Of a stretch of 64,000 nt of DNA, positions 35,018-42,819 are shown one piece after another; position 1 is the first letter of the stretch, and every line of letters starts with the position of its first letter. Source of the stretch: Lacrimispora sphenoides (GTDB lineage Bacteria; Bacillota; Clostridia; Lachnospirales; Lachnospiraceae); contig NZ_FOIP01000001.1 in NCBI RefSeq assembly GCF_900105215.1, positions 2,792,501-2,856,500 on the forward strand. The letters run 5' to 3'. The notes under the pieces were generated by a model that was given only the letters and a program-made list of their open reading frames with translations, searched no databases and was not told where the DNA came from. The position numbers were made by a program, and so were the translations under genes.

Positions 35018-35292
35018 TTTATGGGATTCTGCTTTTTGCTTTTCTATCCTTTATTTTTACTTCTCCCAAGTGTCGCTGGCTGATGAGCGCTGACCAGCCC
35101 CTGTCCCTAAGGGAAGAAAGAATCGGTTTAATGTTTGGACGGTATATGCGGGATGTGGCAGTTGTAATGCTGCTTTTATGGTTGCTTGGAACTTTGCGCA
35201 TTCCCTGGGTATATGTGATTGCAGGATGTGTGTTTATCCTGCGTACATTGAGTTTTCTCATTCATATGGCTCAGGTTTTTATAAATGATTAA
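35014..35292 (+). CDS. Small membrane protein of the compatible-solute operon, unknown
   Basis: 92 residues with three likely membrane segments (about 1-17, 48-65 and 67-88). The ATG overlaps the stop of the permease-binding protein gene (ATGA), so it is translationally coupled and belongs to the operon. I do not recognise a family. The middle basic stretch (SLREERIGLMFGRYMRD) is cytoplasmic by the positive-inside rule. A role as accessory subunit or modulator of the transporter is a guess from position only. Confidence 0.75.
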   Translation: MIYGILLFAFLSFIFTSPKCRWLMSADQPLSLREERIGLMFGRYMRDVAVVMLLLWLLGTLRIPWVYVIAGCVFILRTLSFLIHMAQVFIND

Positions 35293-35328
35293 ATGCTGTC
35301 CGGAAAGAAAGAAGTTAAGAATATAGCG

Positions 35329-35372
35329 AACAAGAGCCGTTGCATCGGAAAGAAGATGCAATGGCTCTTGTT
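35329..35372. terminator. Terminator of the compatible-solute operon
   Basis: AACAAGAGCCGTTGCATC pairs with GATGCAATGGCTCTTGTT, one mismatch, followed by ATATTTTG. Convergent with the GyrI-like gene. Confidence 0.88.
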
Positions 35373-35405
35373 ATATTTTGACCAGTAACAGCAAAAGAGT
35401 ATAGC

Positions 35406-35933
35406 CTATAGCTCTGACAAGTAAATGCAGTAGTCTAAAATAACATTGCCATGCTCATCCTTCTCGGAAAATCTCGGACAGTTATACCTTTCGAAAAAAC
35501 AAATCCTTTTTTCATTATCGTCCTGAAAATCACCCATACCATGTTCCTGGAATTTAGCAATACACTCATCGTGCATGCCATAGATGCTGCCGTCATCCTC
35601 TTTGCCTTTTATCCAGCACACACCGATGCTGCCCTCATCCAAATCTATAAAATCATAGCCATCGGGGACAAATGTATCAGGTGGAAGGAACATGCCAATC
35701 CAGTATTCAAAAGTGTTTTCAATATCGTTGCTGTTGCAGCGCATAAAACCCAGATAACTGTTTTCAATATTCGGGTCACCGTTTAGCTTTTCAAGCTTCT
35801 CAAACCAGCCGTTTCGAAACCATTCCATCCATTTGTGGCCAAATCCGCCAGATCTGTCAGCGTTGGTATAGCATTTCCCAATAAAACGCAGTGAGGGTAA
35901 ATGCTCTTTATTGACTTTAATAATCTCTGCCAT
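35406..35933 (-). CDS. GyrI-like / AraC effector-binding domain protein
   Basis: 175 residues forming one GyrI-like small-molecule-binding domain without an HTH. Blocks include LPSLRFIGKCYTN, FEYWIGMFLPPDTFVPDGYDFIDLDEGSIGVCWIKG and the C-terminal LDYCIYLSEL with a glutamate-bearing end strand. These stand-alone domains are used as multidrug or ligand sensors, or may hydrolyse toxic compounds. No regulator or transporter is adjacent on the same strand. It borders the AT-rich accessory region. Confidence 0.8.
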   Translation of the reverse strand: MAEIIKVNKEHLPSLRFIGKCYTNADRSGGFGHKWMEWFRNGWFEKLEKLNGDPNIENSYLGFMRCNSNDIENTFEYWIGMFLPPDTFVPDGYDFIDLDEGSIGVCWIKGKEDDGSIYGMHDECIAKFQEHGMGDFQDDNEKRICFFERYNCPRFSEKDEHGNVILDYCIYLSEL

Positions 35934-36295
35934 TTTTATTCCCCCTATTTTACGACCTTTTATAACCTTATTTTAACAGAAATCCGCCAGAATACAATAT
36001 AGCAGTCTGGAAAAAAATGGAGGCAACTGCTCTGATCAGACACGTACCCAATACCGCCGTATTTATTTGACAGGAACTCAAATAGTCAATATAATGAGAG
36101 CAAGATAAAGGACGGTGATATTAAGTGCGAAGCTTTATACTAAATACAAAGATGATTTCTCCACCTCAAACAAGGAAAAGGCAGATGAAACATTGTTTGA
36201 GGCATATCGTATATATCAGTTTCATCGACAACCGAAATGAAAGGCGTATAATGCCTTGTTTTGTCGTGCCTCAATAAAGAATAGGAGGTAATGAA
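35934..36295. other. Intergenic region with a possible gene remnant
   Basis: 362 bp. CCTCAAACAA (about 36162) and TTGTTTGAGG (about 36194) can form a long-looped hairpin, and TTGAGGCA and TGCCTCAA pair across a further 60 bp. The only coding-like stretch is the fragment at 36115-36237. Nothing else recognised. Confidence 0.5.
36115..36237 (+). pseudogene. Possible remnant of an unidentified coding sequence
   Basis: A 40-codon frame ends AKLYTKYKDDFSTSNK, EKADETLFEAYRIYQFHRQP and stop. The composition looks protein-like, but there is no proper ribosome binding site or start, and I recognise no family. Could be the tail of a decayed gene or chance. Confidence 0.25.
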
Positions 36296-36745
36296 ATGTC
36301 AAATTTTCATATTGTAAATAACAGGAATGACAGAGAAATAAATGATTTACTAAATATCTGGGAATCTGCAGTTGCAGCTACTCATACGTTTTTATCAGAA
36401 GATGACATCCAGGCGATCAAACCGGAGGTTGTAATGGGATTAAAAGAAATTGAACATTTGTATTGTTATTATGAAGATGATACTCCTCATGGTTTCATAG
36501 GTGCAGCCGACGATAAAATTGAGATGCTGTTTATCCATGATAAAGCCAGAGGAAAAGGAATTGGAAAGAAGCTTATCCGCTATGCTGTAGATAATTTAGA
36601 TGCAAAATATGTTGATGTAAATGAACAGAATGATCAGGGCATAGGATTTTATAAACACATGGGTTTTCATGTCATTAGCAGGTCAGAGCTAGATGAACAA
36701 GGCAGACCATTTCCAATACTGCATCTTAAATTAAGTGACGGTTAA
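36296..36745 (+). CDS. GNAT family N-acetyltransferase
   Basis: 149 residues, single GNAT domain. The sequence LNIWESAVAATHTFLSEDDI is typical of the YjaB-like group, the acetyl-CoA loop is MLFIHDKARGKGIGKKLIRYA, and VDVNEQNDQGIGFYKHMGF is the C-terminal motif. Substrate unknown. It has AGGAGG ahead of the ATG and opens the AT-rich accessory stretch. It ends at its own terminator, so it is monocistronic. Confidence 0.9.
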   Translation: MSNFHIVNNRNDREINDLLNIWESAVAATHTFLSEDDIQAIKPEVVMGLKEIEHLYCYYEDDTPHGFIGAADDKIEMLFIHDKARGKGIGKKLIRYAVDNLDAKYVDVNEQNDQGIGFYKHMGFHVISRSELDEQGRPFPILHLKLSDG

Positions 36746-36764
36746 ATAGTAACAGGTTGATAAG

Positions 36765-36804
36765 AAAAAGGCGAAGAACCATGCAGGGGATCGCCTTTTT
36801 TGCC
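36765..36804 (+). terminator. Terminator of the GNAT gene
   Basis: AAAAAGGCGA pairs with TCGCCTTTTT around a 16-base loop and ends in a T run. Confidence 0.82.
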
Positions 36805-36904
36805 TAATATCTGATTTACAATTCAACAGCATTATGAAACTATATTTCCATAAAGTTCTATTCTATATCATTGCAAAGAAGTAAAAATGGTGATAGGATA
36901 TAGT

Positions 36905-36931
36905 TGACACACTCATATATCAACCGTGTCA
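36905..36931. promoter_or_regulatory. Inverted repeat upstream of the UvrA-like gene, candidate MarR operator
   Basis: TGACAC (36905-36910) and GTGTCA (36926-36931) form an inverted repeat overlapping TTGACA; a TATAAT follows at 36936-36941. TCATATAT also occurs twice. A MarR gene is encoded two genes' length downstream in the same operon, so autoregulation is plausible. Confidence 0.45.
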
Positions 36932-36955
36932 TATATATAATGGAAAGGTAAAATT

Positions 36956-39217
36956 ATGTCTGATAATTATATTCGGGTATCTGGAGCTAGGGAGCGGAAT
37001 CTAAAAAATATTAATGTCCTGATACCCAAAAAAGAAATTACGGTTTTTACAGGAGTATCCGGTTCTGGTAAATCGTCACTCGTATTTGATACAATAGCAG
37101 CAGAATCCCAAAGGCAATTAAATGAAACCTACACCAGTTTTATCCGTCACCGTATGCCCCATTACGGAAAACCCGATGTGGATATGATCGAAAATTTATC
37201 GGTAGCTTTTATAATCAACCAAAAACGGTTGGGCGGTAATGCACGGTCAACGGTAGGCACGATTACAGATATTTATTCTTTATTGCGTCTGTTGTTTTCA
37301 CGAATTGGAAAACCTTTTGCCGGATATTCCGATGTTTTTTCATTCAATAATCCGGCTGGAATGTGCAGCTGCTGTCAGGGATTAGGAAAGATGGAAGCAG
37401 TTGATATTGAACGTCTGTTAGATAAAAATAAATCATTAGATGAAGGAGCAATCCGTTTTCCTACTTTTGAACCCGGCGGCTGGCGGCTGACCCGATATAT
37501 TTATTCTGGATTTTTTGATAATGATAAAAAAATTAAAGACTATTCCTCCGAAGAACTGGATCTGCTTCTTTACGCTGACGGCATTAAGGTGAAAGATCCT
37601 CTTCCCGAATGGCCTAAAACTTCATTGTATGAGGGGGTGGTTCCACGGATCGAGCGGAGCTTTCTCAAAAAAGAGGATGGCGAAAAAGTTAGATACAGCA
37701 AAGAAATTGAGGGCTTTATCATAAAGCAGGATTGTCCCCACTGCCATGGAACACGCCTGAATGACAGAGTATTATCCTGCAAAGTGAACGGTAAAAATAT
37801 AGCGGAATGCGCTGATATGCAGATAAACGAATTATTAGAATTTATCCAGTTAATCAATGCTCCTGTGGCGGCAGCAATTGTTTCAGAATTGGTGAATCGT
37901 CTGCAGCAAATGGTATCCATTGGATTGGACTATTTAAGTTTAAGCAGACAAACATCCACTCTATCGGGCGGGGAATCTCAAAGAATCAAAATAGTTTGCC
38001 AGCTGGGCAGCAGCTTAACAGACCTTACTTATATTTTTGACGAGCCCAGTATAGGACTGCACCCTCACGATATAAGCAAGATCAATGACCTTATGAAACT
38101 TTTGCGTGACAAAGGCAATACCGTACTTATCGTGGAGCATGACCCTGATATAATAAAGATTGCAGACCAAGTGATTGATATGGGGCCCGGCGCGGGAATC
38201 CATGGGGGTGAAATCGTATATCAGGGGAGCTTACAAGGGTTAAAAGCATCGGGTACATTGACAGGGAAGTATCTGTCTTACCGGCCTGAATTAAAAGCTG
38301 GCACACGTACCCCGAAAGGCTGGCTTTCCATTCACAATGCAACGCTGCACAATTTGAAGAACCTTTCAGTTGAAATACCCAAAGGAGTAATGACGGTTGT
38401 GACAGGGGTTGCCGGTTCAGGAAAAAGTACGCTTATCAATCAGGTGCTGCCCCGATTTTATCCTGATACTGTTTTTATCGACCAAAAGGGAATACAAGCA
38501 TCAAAGCGTTCCAACATAGCAACCTTTACAGGTATCTTTGATATGATCAGAAAACTATTTGCGAAAAGCAACGGTGTCAGCGCCTCCCTGTTCAGTTTCA
38601 ATTCCCAAGGAGCATGTCCTGCTTGTAAAGGCTTAGGTGTTACCTATACAGATTTAGCGTTTATGGATACCATGGTTACAGTATGTGAAGAATGTAACGG
38701 GAACCGTTATACCGACGAAGTGCTCGGGTATAAGCTAAGAGGTAAAAATATTGGTGAAATACTTAAAATGACCGTATCGGAGGCCTTGGAATTTTTTCGG
38801 GAAGAAGAAATAAGAACAGTACTGAAAAGGCTTTCAGATGTTGGAATTACCTATATTTCTTTGGGGCAGCCCTTGAACACACTTTCAGGAGGGGAATTGC
38901 AGCGGATCAAACTGGCTTCCGAGCTTTTAAACGGAGGGAAAGTTTATGTTTTGGACGAACCCTCAACAGGTTTGCATATGGCTGACATAAAACAGTTGAT
39001 TGGTATAATGAATCGTCTTGTAGAACAAAATTCCACCCTTATTGTAATAGAGCATAATTTGGATATTATTTGCCAGGCAGACTGGATTATTGACTTAGGC
39101 CCACATGCCGGACAGCATGGCGGTAAAATTATGTTCACAGGGCTGCCGGAAGATTTAATTAATTGTAAAGATTCCCTGACAGGAAAATCCCTGAAAAAAT
39201 ATATAAATAAAATATAG
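36956..39217 (+). CDS. UvrA-like ABC ATPase (short, drug-resistance type)
   Basis: 753 residues, about 200 shorter than housekeeping UvrA. Two ABC modules: Walker A GVSGSGKSS near residue 34 and GVAGSGKST near 484, signatures LSGGESQR and LSGGELQR, Walker B IFDEPSIGLHP and VLDEPSTGLHM. Zinc-type cysteine sets are CSCCQGLG, CPHCHG, CPACKGLG and CEECNG. The short UvrA group lacks the UvrB-binding insert and is often linked to drug or DNA-damage resistance (as in antibiotic producers). Pairing with a MarR regulator supports an inducible resistance role (inference). Confidence 0.88.
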   Translation: MSDNYIRVSGARERNLKNINVLIPKKEITVFTGVSGSGKSSLVFDTIAAESQRQLNETYTSFIRHRMPHYGKPDVDMIENLSVAFIINQKRLGGNARSTVGTITDIYSLLRLLFSRIGKPFAGYSDVFSFNNPAGMCSCCQGLGKMEAVDIERLLDKNKSLDEGAIRFPTFEPGGWRLTRYIYSGFFDNDKKIKDYSSEELDLLLYADGIKVKDPLPEWPKTSLYEGVVPRIERSFLKKEDGEKVRYSKEIEGFIIKQDCPHCHGTRLNDRVLSCKVNGKNIAECADMQINELLEFIQLINAPVAAAIVSELVNRLQQMVSIGLDYLSLSRQTSTLSGGESQRIKIVCQLGSSLTDLTYIFDEPSIGLHPHDISKINDLMKLLRDKGNTVLIVEHDPDIIKIADQVIDMGPGAGIHGGEIVYQGSLQGLKASGTLTGKYLSYRPELKAGTRTPKGWLSIHNATLHNLKNLSVEIPKGVMTVVTGVAGSGKSTLINQVLPRFYPDTVFIDQKGIQASKRSNIATFTGIFDMIRKLFAKSNGVSASLFSFNSQGACPACKGLGVTYTDLAFMDTMVTVCEECNGNRYTDEVLGYKLRGKNIGEILKMTVSEALEFFREEEIRTVLKRLSDVGITYISLGQPLNTLSGGELQRIKLASELLNGGKVYVLDEPSTGLHMADIKQLIGIMNRLVEQNSTLIVIEHNLDIICQADWIIDLGPHAGQHGGKIMFTGLPEDLINCKDSLTGKSLKKYINKI

Positions 39218-39229
39218 GAGATCGGCTTT

Positions 39230-39652
39230 ATGGCAGTAAAAGAATTAGAAGAAAATTATGTCCCTTTTCAGTGTATGATTGTATCTGATTCAAACAAATT
39301 TAACGTAGAAGGTGTTTCAACTGCACAGTACTATATCCTTGATACGTTGAGTAATCAAGGGCCAAAAACAACGAAAGAGCTTGCCGAAATGAAAGGAATC
39401 TCGCAGTCGGGTATTTCAAAATTGACGAAACGGCTGTTGGAAAAAAAGTATATCGTACAGGAAAGGCAGCTTAATGACCGCCGTTCCTATAAAATTATAC
39501 TGACCAGTGAAGGAAAAGCCTTTTTAAACCGCGTCGATGATTTTGGAAATGAAATCATGAACTTAATTGAAGAAGCATTAACGTCAGAGGAAGTAAAGGC
39601 CTTTTCAATGATGTGCAAAAAAATCACCAGCTTGTATGCTGAAAAAACATGA
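39230..39652 (+). CDS. MarR family transcriptional regulator
   Basis: 140 residues. The winged HTH runs TTKELAEMKGISQSGISKLTKRLLEKKYIVQERQLNDRRSYKIILTSEGKAFL, with the DRR wing motif of MarR. It starts 12 bp after the UvrA-like gene with AGGAG, so the two are one transcription unit. It probably represses that unit and responds to a toxic ligand. The candidate operator is the TGACAC/GTGTCA repeat upstream of the pair. Confidence 0.9.
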   Translation: MAVKELEENYVPFQCMIVSDSNKFNVEGVSTAQYYILDTLSNQGPKTTKELAEMKGISQSGISKLTKRLLEKKYIVQERQLNDRRSYKIILTSEGKAFLNRVDDFGNEIMNLIEEALTSEEVKAFSMMCKKITSLYAEKT

Positions 39653-39685
39653 TAGCTTAAGTGGGAAGAGAAGGAGGGCGGTTAT

Positions 39686-40555
39686 ATGAATTATATCTTT
39701 ACCAACAGCATTAAAGATGATAATGCATTACGGCGCAGTTATAACAGTTTAGCTGAAAAAACCTTTGGACTGTCTTTTGAAGAATTTTATCAGAATGGAT
39801 ATTGGACAGATAAATATATTCCATATTCCTTGATTGATGATGGAAAGGTAATTGCTAATGCATCTGTGAATATTTTAAAATCCTTTTATAATGGGCAGGA
39901 AAAACGATGCATCCAGATTGGCACTGTTATGACGGACTCCGATTATAGAAACCAGGGGTTATCCAGATATTTAATAGAAAGAATTTTAAGTGAATGGAAA
40001 GAAGCATGCGATACCATGTATCTGTTTGCCAATGACAGTGTTCTTGATTTTTACCCTAAATTTGGTTTTGTAAAAGCCGTTGAATACCAATGCAGCAGTC
40101 CGATCACTCCAACAAAAGGACGCGTAAGGAAACTTGACATGAGCCATGCAAGTGATCGTGAATTCTTGAAGCGGTATTACACGAAATCCAACCCATACTC
40201 CGCGCTTGCAATAAAGGATAACTATGAATTGTTTATGTTTTATTGTACTTCATTGATGAAAGATTGTGTGTACTTTCTGGAAGATTTTGATGCTGTAATA
40301 ATTGCTTCAAATAAAAATGAAATTTTAACTTGTTATGATATTTTTAGCGACGGGAATCATGCTATGATTGAAATGGTATCCAGAGTAGCAGAGTCTCAAA
40401 TACGCACTGTAGTTTTTGGCTTCACTCCTGCAGAACATGCAGCTTTTCATTCACAAATTCTCGAAGAAGAGGATACAACTCTTTTTATTCTTAAAGGAAA
40501 GGATAATTGGTTTGTGAATCATCAAATGATGTTTCCTGTTTTATCACATGCATAA
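39686..40555 (+). CDS. GNAT family N-acetyltransferase, two-domain
   Basis: 289 residues. The N-terminal GNAT core has IQIGTVMTDSDYRNQGLSRYLIERIL as acetyl-CoA loop and DFYPKFGFVKAVEY as the C-terminal motif. The second half (from about 160) is a divergent GNAT-like or SCP-like domain, as in Eis-type enzymes, without a clear CoA loop. It lies 33 bp after the MarR gene with AAGGAGG, so it may belong to the same resistance operon. Substrate unknown. Confidence 0.82.
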   Translation: MNYIFTNSIKDDNALRRSYNSLAEKTFGLSFEEFYQNGYWTDKYIPYSLIDDGKVIANASVNILKSFYNGQEKRCIQIGTVMTDSDYRNQGLSRYLIERILSEWKEACDTMYLFANDSVLDFYPKFGFVKAVEYQCSSPITPTKGRVRKLDMSHASDREFLKRYYTKSNPYSALAIKDNYELFMFYCTSLMKDCVYFLEDFDAVIIASNKNEILTCYDIFSDGNHAMIEMVSRVAESQIRTVVFGFTPAEHAAFHSQILEEEDTTLFILKGKDNWFVNHQMMFPVLSHA

Positions 40556-40637
40556 ATAAATCAAAGCAAGAGCAACGATGATGTATCATAGGGAATTATG
40601 AGATGTAACTAATTGAAAGAACAAAGGAGAATCTTAC

Positions 40638-40885
40638 ATGAGCCAAAATATATACGACAATGAACTGTTTTTTAAAGAGTATATGAAATTAAGGGGTGAA
40701 AAAAGCTATAATGATTTATTGGAACAACCTGCAATGAACAAATTATTGCCGGATATCAAGGGGAAAACAATTTTAGACATAGGATGCGGAATGGACATAA
40801 TAGCTTATGGGCTATAAAGGAAAAGCCGGATTTGGTGAAAGAATTTATTAAGCCTACATTTCTGGTTATAAAAGCAAAAAAGTAA
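40638..40885 (+). pseudogene. Class I SAM-dependent methyltransferase, internally deleted
   Basis: The first 59 codons (40638-40817) read as a normal methyltransferase N-terminus with FKEYMKLRGEKSYNDLLEQPA and the SAM motif TILDIGCG, then stop. The following bases, in another frame, read WAIKEKPDLVKEFIKPTFLVIKAKK and stop at 40885, which is the usual C-terminus of this family. The middle of roughly 170 residues is missing and the frames do not match. Ribosome binding site AAAGGAG is still present. A recent deletion is likely. Confidence 0.85.
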
Positions 40886-40927
40886 TCATCTTATTTAATT
40901 AGTGAAACAATTAGCTGAGGAGGTCAA

Positions 40928-41776
40928 ATGTTAGCTTATAGAACTTTAAATGATGCAAATATAGAAACACTTCACGAGGCATTTCGGAATGCATTTTCCG
41001 ATTATCAGGTTGAAATGAATTTACCCATTGAAACATTCAAACAAATGCTGCAAAGAAGAGGGTATGCTCCGGAGATATCCATAGGTGCGTTTAAAGATGA
41101 TCGATTGGTTGGTTTCGTTCTAAATGGACTTCGAAATTTAAACGGAAAAACAACGGTGTATGACATTGGAACAGGCGTTATCATTGATTACAGAAGACAA
41201 GGTGTCACAAGTAGCATGCTTTTGAATGTCAAAGAAGTACTTAAACAAAATCAAATAGAACAGTATTTACTTGAGGTTATTCAATCCAATACGTCTGCAC
41301 TTCAATTGTACAAAAAAGAGGGATTCAAGATTCGAAGGAATTTTTCCTGCTTTAAAATAGACAAAAAAAGTTATGCTCCTGTGAAAAACCATAAAGTTGG
41401 GCACACGGATCAGATGGCGTGGGAACAATTAAGAGAATTCTGGGATTTTGAACCTTCATGGCAAAATTCAATTGATTCGGTAAATGCGGTATCAAAAGAA
41501 TTTCTATATTCTATTGTACATTATGATAATACAATTGCTGGATATGGTATTATTAATAAAAAGACAGGAGATATCCCTCAAATTGCAGTAAAAAAAGTTT
41601 ATAGAGGGAAGGGGATTGGCAGAAGCATTGTTACTGATTTAATCGAAAATACGGAATCTCAAAAAATAAGTACCCTCAACGTAGACGACGAATCAAAATG
41701 TATGAAGGATTTTCTGATTAAATCAGGGTTTGCACCAACTGTGAGTCAGTATGAGATGCTTTTGCACATAGGATAG
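40928..41776 (+). CDS. Tandem-GNAT N-acetyltransferase
   Basis: 282 residues with two GNAT domains. The first has YDIGTGVIIDYRRQGVTSSMLLNVKEVL and ALQLYKKEGFKIRRNFSCF. The second has IPQIAVKKVYRGKGIGRSIVTDLIEN and FLIKSGFAPTVSQYEM. The N-terminus (FRNAFSDYQVEMNLPIETF) is that of a Firmicutes acetyltransferase group with unknown substrates. It has GGAGG before the ATG and precedes the HAD gene by 25 bp. Confidence 0.88.
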   Translation: MLAYRTLNDANIETLHEAFRNAFSDYQVEMNLPIETFKQMLQRRGYAPEISIGAFKDDRLVGFVLNGLRNLNGKTTVYDIGTGVIIDYRRQGVTSSMLLNVKEVLKQNQIEQYLLEVIQSNTSALQLYKKEGFKIRRNFSCFKIDKKSYAPVKNHKVGHTDQMAWEQLREFWDFEPSWQNSIDSVNAVSKEFLYSIVHYDNTIAGYGIINKKTGDIPQIAVKKVYRGKGIGRSIVTDLIENTESQKISTLNVDDESKCMKDFLIKSGFAPTVSQYEMLLHIG

Positions 41777-41801
41777 GAATGAAGCGCGGAGGAGGTCATA
41801 T

Positions 41802-42431
41802 ATGAGGTATAAGCATATTGTTTTTGATATTGACGGAACATTAATAGATACGGAATATGCAGTTCTGCACTCTTTGCAAGACACCTTAATTGCCGTAACC
41901 GGGATTAACAGGGAAATCAACGAGCTGACATTTGCATTGGGGATTCCCGGAAAGAACGCATTGAAAAAACTTAACGTCCCGGAACATTCAATTTCGCTTA
42001 TTCTGGGACATTGGGAAAAATGTATGTCCAATTACAGCAATACGGTATGTGTTTTTCAGGGCATAAGTGAGTTGTTGGACGCCCTTGTACAATACGGCTG
42101 TGAATTAGGGATTGTCACATCAAAAACAAGAGAAGAATTTAAACAGGATTTTGAACCATTTGAAATTAGCAAATATTTCACAACGATTATTTGCGCTGAT
42201 GATACGGTGGAGCACAAGCCAGATCCAGACCCTCTTTTCAAATACATGGAAGTCTCAAATGCGAACAATAACGAATTGATTTATATTGGGGACAGTGTAT
42301 ATGACTGGGAATGTGCCAAAAGTGCCAAGGTTGATTTTGCTTTGGCGGGCTGGGGCAGTCTTTCCAGAGAAATAATGGCAGATTATTACTTAGAAAAACC
42401 TGACGATCTTCTTTTAATTATGAGGGATTGA
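41802..42431 (+). CDS. HAD family hydrolase (phosphoglycolate-phosphatase-like)
   Basis: 209 residues. HAD motif I is VFDIDGTLIDT, motif II LGIVTSKTR, motif III lysine in EHKPDPDP, and motif IV YIGDSVYDWECAK. A helical cap lies between motifs I and II, placing it in subfamily IA (Gph/PpaX-like). It is a phosphatase of small phosphorylated metabolites; the particular substrate is unknown. Start with GGAGG seven bases upstream. Last gene before the tet leader region. Confidence 0.92.
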   Translation: MRYKHIVFDIDGTLIDTEYAVLHSLQDTLIAVTGINREINELTFALGIPGKNALKKLNVPEHSISLILGHWEKCMSNYSNTVCVFQGISELLDALVQYGCELGIVTSKTREEFKQDFEPFEISKYFTTIICADDTVEHKPDPDPLFKYMEVSNANNNELIYIGDSVYDWECAKSAKVDFALAGWGSLSREIMADYYLEKPDDLLLIMRD

Positions 42432-42493
42432 ACATATGATGCAACAGAAGAACATTCCATCGCCTGCCGAAGCTCAAATAACTCCAAGCGAGC

Positions 42494-42523
42494 TTGACAA
42501 CTCTGGTATTTATAAGGTAATAT
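42494..42523 (+). promoter_or_regulatory. Promoter of the tetracycline-resistance gene
   Basis: TTGACA (42494-42499), 18-bp spacer, TAATAT (42518-42523), followed 30 bp later by the leader peptide. Confidence 0.8.
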
Positions 42524-42553
42524 GAGAAAAGCAATATAAGGAGATAAACTACT

Positions 42554-42577
42554 ATGCGGCAAGGTATTCTTAAATAA
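42554..42577 (+). CDS. Attenuator leader peptide MRQGILK
   Basis: ATG CGG CAA GGT ATT CTT AAA TAA, preceded by ATAAGGAGATAAACTACT. From memory of tet(M), its regulatory region carries the same seven-residue peptide. Its codons 4-7 lie on the strand GTATTCTTAAAT (42564-42575), which is perfectly complementary to ATTTAAGAATAC (42654-42665). Ribosome position on this peptide decides between alternative hairpins. Confidence 0.9.
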   Translation: MRQGILK

Positions 42578-42611
42578 CAATCAATTGAATGATGGCAGGT
42601 ATGAATTATTT

Positions 42612-42645
42612 AGCCTTATTACAGGTGTAATGGGCTTGGTTTTTT
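42612..42645 (+). terminator. Attenuator terminator of the tet gene
   Basis: AGCCTTATTAC pairs with GTAATGGGCT, followed by TGGTTTTTTG. It sits between the two complementary 12-mers of the antiterminator/anti-antiterminator system, as in tet(M). Confidence 0.82.
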
Positions 42646-42749
42646 GTACCTTAATTTAAGAATACTTTCATATTTTATTGATGCCGCTGCGCTGTAGAAT
42701 CTTCTTTCTAACAGCTTTTTAAGTCGTGCTCATAATTGTTATGATAGCA

Positions 42750-42785
42750 GTCCCCTGTGATGAAAGTATTTCAATCACAGGGGAC
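42750..42785 (+). terminator. Second leader hairpin before the tet gene
   Basis: GTCCCCTGTGAT and ATCACAGGGGAC form a perfect 12-bp stem 34 bp before the tet start. tet(M) leaders have an equivalent hairpin here. The T run after it is weak (ATTTGTATT). Confidence 0.75.
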
Positions 42786-42819
42786 ATTTGTATTATAACG
42801 ATTGTATGAGGTGTGACTT

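Larger units (their letters stand above)
42432..42819 (+). promoter_or_regulatory. tet leader / attenuation region
   Basis: The whole 388-bp gap is regulatory: promoter, leader peptide, pairing 12-mers, terminator and second hairpin, all listed individually. The layout is the tet(M) transcription-attenuation cassette. Confidence 0.85.
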
